From contig NW_025062476.1 in assembly GCF_000002995.4 (NCBI RefSeq), forward strand, positions 11,034,501 through 11,098,500: 64,000 bases of DNA. Reading direction: 5' to 3'. A model generated the notes under the pieces. That model was not told the origin of the DNA, did not search any database, and was given only the letters and a program-made list of their open reading frames with translations. Each line of letters starts with the position of its first letter. Positions within the stretch are counted from its first letter, which is position 1. Positions 59,755-64,000 of the stretch are shown here, in pieces. Origin of the DNA: Brugia malayi (taxonomy: Eukaryota > Nematoda > Chromadorea > Rhabditida > Onchocercidae). The position numbers were made by a program, and so were the translations under genes.

Positions 59755-61778
59755 TTAAAAAAAAAAAAAATAGTAATAATTCTTTCTTGTGATTCAGCTG
59801 GTTCAACCAAATTAATTATTTTAAAGAAGATTACTTACATTTAAACTGATAAATTCATTGTGATTACCACTTGAAAGAACAGTAATTTTTATTGAAAGAT
59901 GTAGTGTTATTATTAAGTGATAAAGTATGAACTATGATCATGTATGTTTGAAAGAGTAATATTGTTAACTGATAAAGTATGAGTCATGATCAATAGTATA
60001 CTGAAAACTAATACATGTATATCTTTGGTGCATTGATAAAAATTGCGAAGTTTTTATCTTTGATACTTTTAAAAGTAACTCTTTTAAATATTCACCATAA
60101 GCGAATTTTTTCATATAAAAAAATTTTTTTTCTTTTTTTCTTATAACAAAAAATCGAACATAAAATCAAATAAATGATAAATCAGTTTATTTATAAAAAA
60201 ATGAAAACTTTCCTTATGAAAGAAATTTTGGACTACGATGGTTTATTTTTTATTTTTTTTTATTTTTTTGTGTAAGCAATTATGAATAAAAGGGAAAAGA
60301 ACTGAATGAGGTGTTGTGATCAAATTTTAAAATAAATTAAAAATGGAAGGTATTAGGATAAAACAATAGTATAACTTGAACAAGTTTTTGAAGTCAGTAT
60401 ATATGATTAGCAATGAAATGAATTCCTTATAGATGAAATTTGAAAAGCGAAAAGTTTAACTTATAATAGGATAGAAAAGTACTAAAAAAGTGCTTTCTAA
60501 TTATAAAAGAAATGCAAACTGTCGCTAATTATTTACAATTGTGAATAAAACAAATCATTTTTCATATTTTTTTAGACCGATTTTTTATTTTTCACTGCTA
60601 GTGAAACACATCATAAAATTGATTAAAATATTAGCATGAATCAAATTACTGAAATGTTAGAATTAACTGTTAAAAGTAATTGGCATTCTTCAAATGAAAT
60701 AAAATATGTACATCTCAGGAAAAATTTTTAATAATGTTTTAATAATATGTTCTTGTTGTTATGGTAACACCACAATGTCAACAATAACTTTATTGTTCTT
60801 TTACAACATCATGCTTATAGAATAATAATATAGGAAAGAAATAAATGAAGTAATACTAAACTATAGCAACAGTTCATTAATTTGCGCCCTAAGCGTAATT
60901 GTCGTAGTTGCAAGCATAACTGTCATTTTTTTTTCGCCCCATTACTGCTATTGTTGCTTGTAGCATCGATTGCTGAAATTTAATTTAATCAATTAAAGAT
61001 AAACCGAACCGATGGTTTGACATATTCAAAAATTGAGCACAAACAATGATTTTATCTCCCTAGGATGTAGGGTATTTGCCTAAAATAAAGCGCATAAATA
61101 AAGTTCAGATCGATAACTAAAGATTAACCGAATTGTTCTTGGATGATCTTTAATGTATTATGAAAATGAGTTTGTATAACATTACTTATAATACTGCAGT
61201 ATTAGATCAAAATATCTCGAATTTGCAAATTAAAATAAATAAAAAAAAGATAAAAAAATAAAAGAAAAATTGAAACAAAGCTAACAATTATTTTAACAGT
61301 CAAATCTAAATTAGGCTATCATATTGAAAGATCTGACAGCAAAATGAAGCTGATAACTTTCAACATATTCTTTTGTTAACAAATAACATTTTAAACTTAT
61401 CCACAATTGAAAGGTGAGTGTTAAATAGATGATTTCTTTATATGAAATATAAAATTGAAATAGTTCTATGTTTTTTTTTTTCCTAAGAACTATAATTTTT
61501 TCTCAAGATACAAATTTGTTTTGGCGTTTCTGACAGAATCTATGCAACCCCTAAATTGTGTACACTAGAAAAAGAAACAATACAAATCGAAACTTCCAAA
61601 TAAAATCATACTATTAAAGCCACTGTATGCACTACTCCACATATACAAGCTTAACTTTAAATCTGCTTGTAATTTTAAACGGATTACTTCTCCCAGACGT
61701 TCATCCTACATCTATCAACCAACACACTCCGTGTCATATGACTAAGTGATTATGTTAATGTCACCACTGCAACAGGAT

Positions 61779-61913
61779 ATGAGTTTTCATAGAGAGGATG
61801 AAAGAGACGCGTTTTACATAATACATTTGCAGTTTGTTAATCTTGATGAGCTGTTGCGGGGGCGATTTGTGGCTATGTTGATTGGATTCCGGTTTTTATG
61901 GTGGTGCGTTTGA
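61779..61913 (+). other. Small ORF upstream of the LUC7-like gene
   Basis: ATG to TGA, 44 codons, beginning MSFHREDERDAFYIIHLQFV, with unusually high G+C for the window (GGGGGCG at about 61858). An AG lies just upstream of the ATG (CAACAGGATATG). No family recognised. It may be an upstream ORF, an alternative 5' exon or simply promoter sequence. Confidence 0.2.
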
Positions 61914-62197
61914 CCGGACTGATTAATGATTCCATTTCTAGTTTTGTTGTACAGGAATTGTACATCTGAAATTTAAGATTGGGAGGATTGATATGCAATT
62001 ATATGCAATAGGTGGTGTAAAATGGAAGAATACTTATGTTGTGACCATATCGAGAAAAGTAGATGGGATTGATTAGATTAGTAATATCACTGATGGTCCA
62101 TTTTGCCCGGAAAACAAAGATTGCAGTATTTTAAAGGATGAAATGAGACTTAGAATTATTTAGCAATGGATAATGAAAAATGTATATTCAAGGTTAA

Positions 62198-62204
62198 ATT
62201 TCAG
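62198..62204 (+). other. Likely spliced-leader acceptor site of the LUC7-like gene
   Basis: AATTTCAG ends at 62204, sixteen nt before the ATG at 62221, with no recognisable upstream exon. The upstream in-frame ATG at 62173 would be removed by trans-splicing here, which supports the 62221 start. Confidence 0.5.
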
Positions 62205-62220
62205 TAAAACTGGAAGCAAA

Positions 62221-64000
62221 ATGACGGCTGAAATGCGTGACATGATCAACCAGTTGATGGGGACAAATCGAGCAGTAGAGGAAGGTCGACGTCTGGTACC
62301 TTACAATCATCATACTGTATGTCGCGCTTTCCTTCTTGGTTGCTGCCCACATGAAATTCTGGCAGATACTCGTCTTGAATCGCTTGTCGCTTGCAATAAG
62401 GTTTATTCATAAATTGTTGTTACAAATTGTATAATTTTTTGTCATAAATCGTAAATTAAGTACATGTATGAATTTTTGGAATGTTACTTGTTAGGATATC
62501 AAGACTTTTCATGTACAGTATAGATTGGTTTAGCACAAATTATTAAAGAATTTGATTTTAGTTCAATTTTAAGCAAATGCTATATATCTGTTATGATTCA
62601 TTTGCATAGATTATATGTCAGTTGTACTGGAAGCTAAAGTTGAGTATTAAAGAGCTAAATAGATTGATTGTTTAAACAAATAGAACGAATATCTCATTTT
62701 TTCTTTCCCTAATTTTAGGTTCACGAAAGCGCCCACAAAGCCGATTACGAGAATGCTCAGAAGCAACGAGATCATTTTTACGATATTGATGTATGTTGCG
62801 TTTCTTTTACATTAATCTTCAAGTGGCATATTTTCAGCCAATTTTGTTTACTACCATTTTCGGTCGACATCTTAAGACCGTGTTAAATGAGTGATGTTTT
62901 TCTGCACGATAATATTCCCCTTTAAAAAAGAAATCTTCATGAGAATATTTCTGTTTGTGTTTTTTTTTCTAGTAATTATTTTGAGATTCTTAGTTCTGAA
63001 GTACTCAGAAGTTTTTAAATATAATAAATAGATCATGATAAATTGGGTAGTCAGGGTGTTTCATTGAGCGCTTTCGTCGCACTTTTGGAAAATATCGGAA
63101 ATGTGGTAACAGCGAATGCGCATCAAACAGTAGTATTGGTCGTTAATCTATTATCGGAACGAGTTGTTTAGTTTTCTTACTTTAGGTATTGTTGTTGTTT
63201 TATGCATGTGAAAGGGAGAGTGCCCTTCGTGCAAATACCGAGAAACTCTTTCAATCATCGTTCGAAAAACATAATGGGAATTCGTATGTCCACTGTTGTT
63301 GAAATTTCTTTAGACCGTGAATGAAAAAGATTTGCAGAAAAAATGAGCTTTTTACTTCTTTCTGGCAGCATCTATGTCTCATTTTGAAGCGTCATTTAAT
63401 CTCGAATTTTCAATCATTAAACGAAAAATCGTGGTTCTGTTCGCCATTATTATGTAACAGTAGCAGAACAAAAAAGTAAGCATTAACAAATTGTGGGCGC
63501 AGCAGTGTAGAAATTTTCGTCCGGTAATGAAATTTTGCAGCTGATTGGATCTGTCTGCAGCGTGCGCCTTCATCCTGGTTCAGCTCTTCTACTGATTGTC
63601 TGTTTTTGCCTTTTTTTCTTTGCTCATTATGCTTTTTCCTGTTCCCTTTTTTGTTGTTCGTTCATGTATACATCTTGGAATTGTTCATTGTTGGAGGTTT
63701 ATTATGCCTCGTAGTATTATAGCCGATTATTAAGAAAGTTGAGAATTTCAGGGCTTTGAGAGATTGGAAGAGGCAATCCGTATCGTTGATAAAGAAATTG
63801 AACGGACTAAAGAGAAACTGAAAAAAGATTGTGAAAATGAAATTGATCAAGCAGAAATCCTAAAGGTTTCGTCTTCTTTGAAGTTTGCATGAATTTCAAA
63901 AATTTTTTCATTTTAATTACTGAAGTTTTCATTACAGACACAGATGATTGGAGAATTAGGTGAAAAAATTGGAACGACAATTGTGAAAATGGAGGCATTA
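62221..64000 (+). CDS. LUC7-like U1 snRNP-associated splicing factor (partial, 3' end outside window)
   Basis: Exons 62221-62400, 62719-62790, 63752-63865 and 63938 to beyond the window give the first 143 residues in frame. MRDMINQLMGTNRAVEEGRR, VCRAFLLGCCPHEI and the following CNKVHESAHKADYE match the N-terminal LUC7 domain with its first CCCH-type zinc finger (VC, CC, C, H). The later part (EAIRIVDKEIERTKEKLKKD) is the conserved coiled-coil linker before the second zinc finger. LUC7 proteins sit in U1 snRNP and influence 5' splice-site choice. The start at 62221 gives the family N-terminus and follows a trans-splice-like acceptor. Intron 2 (961 bp) contains a candidate cassette exon. The RS-rich tail, if any, lies outside the window. 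Confidence 0.92.
63186..63283 (+). other. Candidate poison cassette exon in LUC7 intron 2
   Basis: A 98-nt segment with strong flanking signals (CTTACTTTAG before, GTATGT after) and an open frame in phase with exon 2 (VLLLFYACERESALRANTEK). Its length is not a multiple of three: joining it to exon 3 shifts frame and meets a TGA inside exon 3. Inclusion would therefore truncate the protein, as in autoregulated splicing factors. Inferred from sequence only. Confidence 0.4.

Larger units (their letters stand above)
59644..62220. other. Region between phytochelatin synthase and the LUC7-like gene
   Basis: AT-rich to about 61600, with a short direct repeat (TGATAAAGTATGA near 59919 and 59974). 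From about 61650 the base composition becomes more balanced, as expected for a promoter of a housekeeping gene. It includes a 44-codon ORF (61779-61913) and a trans-splice-like acceptor at 62198-62204. Confidence 0.5.

Noticed and set aside
62173..62220. Upstream ATG of the LUC7-like gene
   Set aside because: It lies before a likely trans-splice acceptor and would add 16 residues not found in LUC7 proteins.

Overview
This window looks like nuclear DNA of a parasitic nematode, most likely a clade III (spirurid/filarial-type) worm. The reasons are: very high A+T (about three quarters or more by eye) with many poly(A), poly(T) and CT tracts; genes cut into many short exons with GT..AG introns ending in (T)nCAG or (T)nTAG; acceptor-like AG sites without a matching upstream exon just 5' of most start codons, as expected for spliced-leader trans-splicing; and exon translations that match animal protein families. 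Species is not determined. I found no bacterial operon, rRNA, tRNA, CRISPR array or recognisable transposase. All protein recognition is from memory of the families, without a database search.

Layout. 1-8536: gene-poor AT-rich DNA with one promoter-like block (GCATGC repeats, a hairpin and a TATA box at 6534-6845). 8537-11306 (+): secreted saposin-like protein, 3 exons. 14128-32634: three KLHDC3-type kelch genes in the order +, -, +. All have nine coding exons with identical intron phases and a 43-nt last exon, so they are an ancient local triplication. Copy 1 has lost a splice donor and copy 2 carries a 71-residue Asp/Asn-rich insertion. 39549-33979 (-): a haspin-type histone H3 kinase, about 19 exons. 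41289-47765 (+): an ERMP1-like M28 metallopeptidase, 18 exons, divergent from haspin. 50031-52987 (+): STARD7-like START-domain lipid-transfer protein, 6 exons. 55851-59643 (+): phytochelatin synthase, 9 exons, with Cys, His and Asp of the triad present. 62221-64000 (+, runs off the end): LUC7-like U1 snRNP splicing factor, with a probable poison cassette exon in its second intron.

The genes form no pathway. They are an ordinary stretch of housekeeping genes (chromosome segregation, ER membrane protease, mitochondrial phosphatidylcholine transport, splicing) beside one local family expansion (KLHDC3, a CUL2 ligase receptor family) and a metal-detoxification enzyme. The most interesting points are the decay and remodelling of the KLHDC3 copies (including two exons each flanked by its own pair of direct repeats), the intact animal phytochelatin synthase, and the candidate frame-shifting cassette exon in the LUC7 gene.
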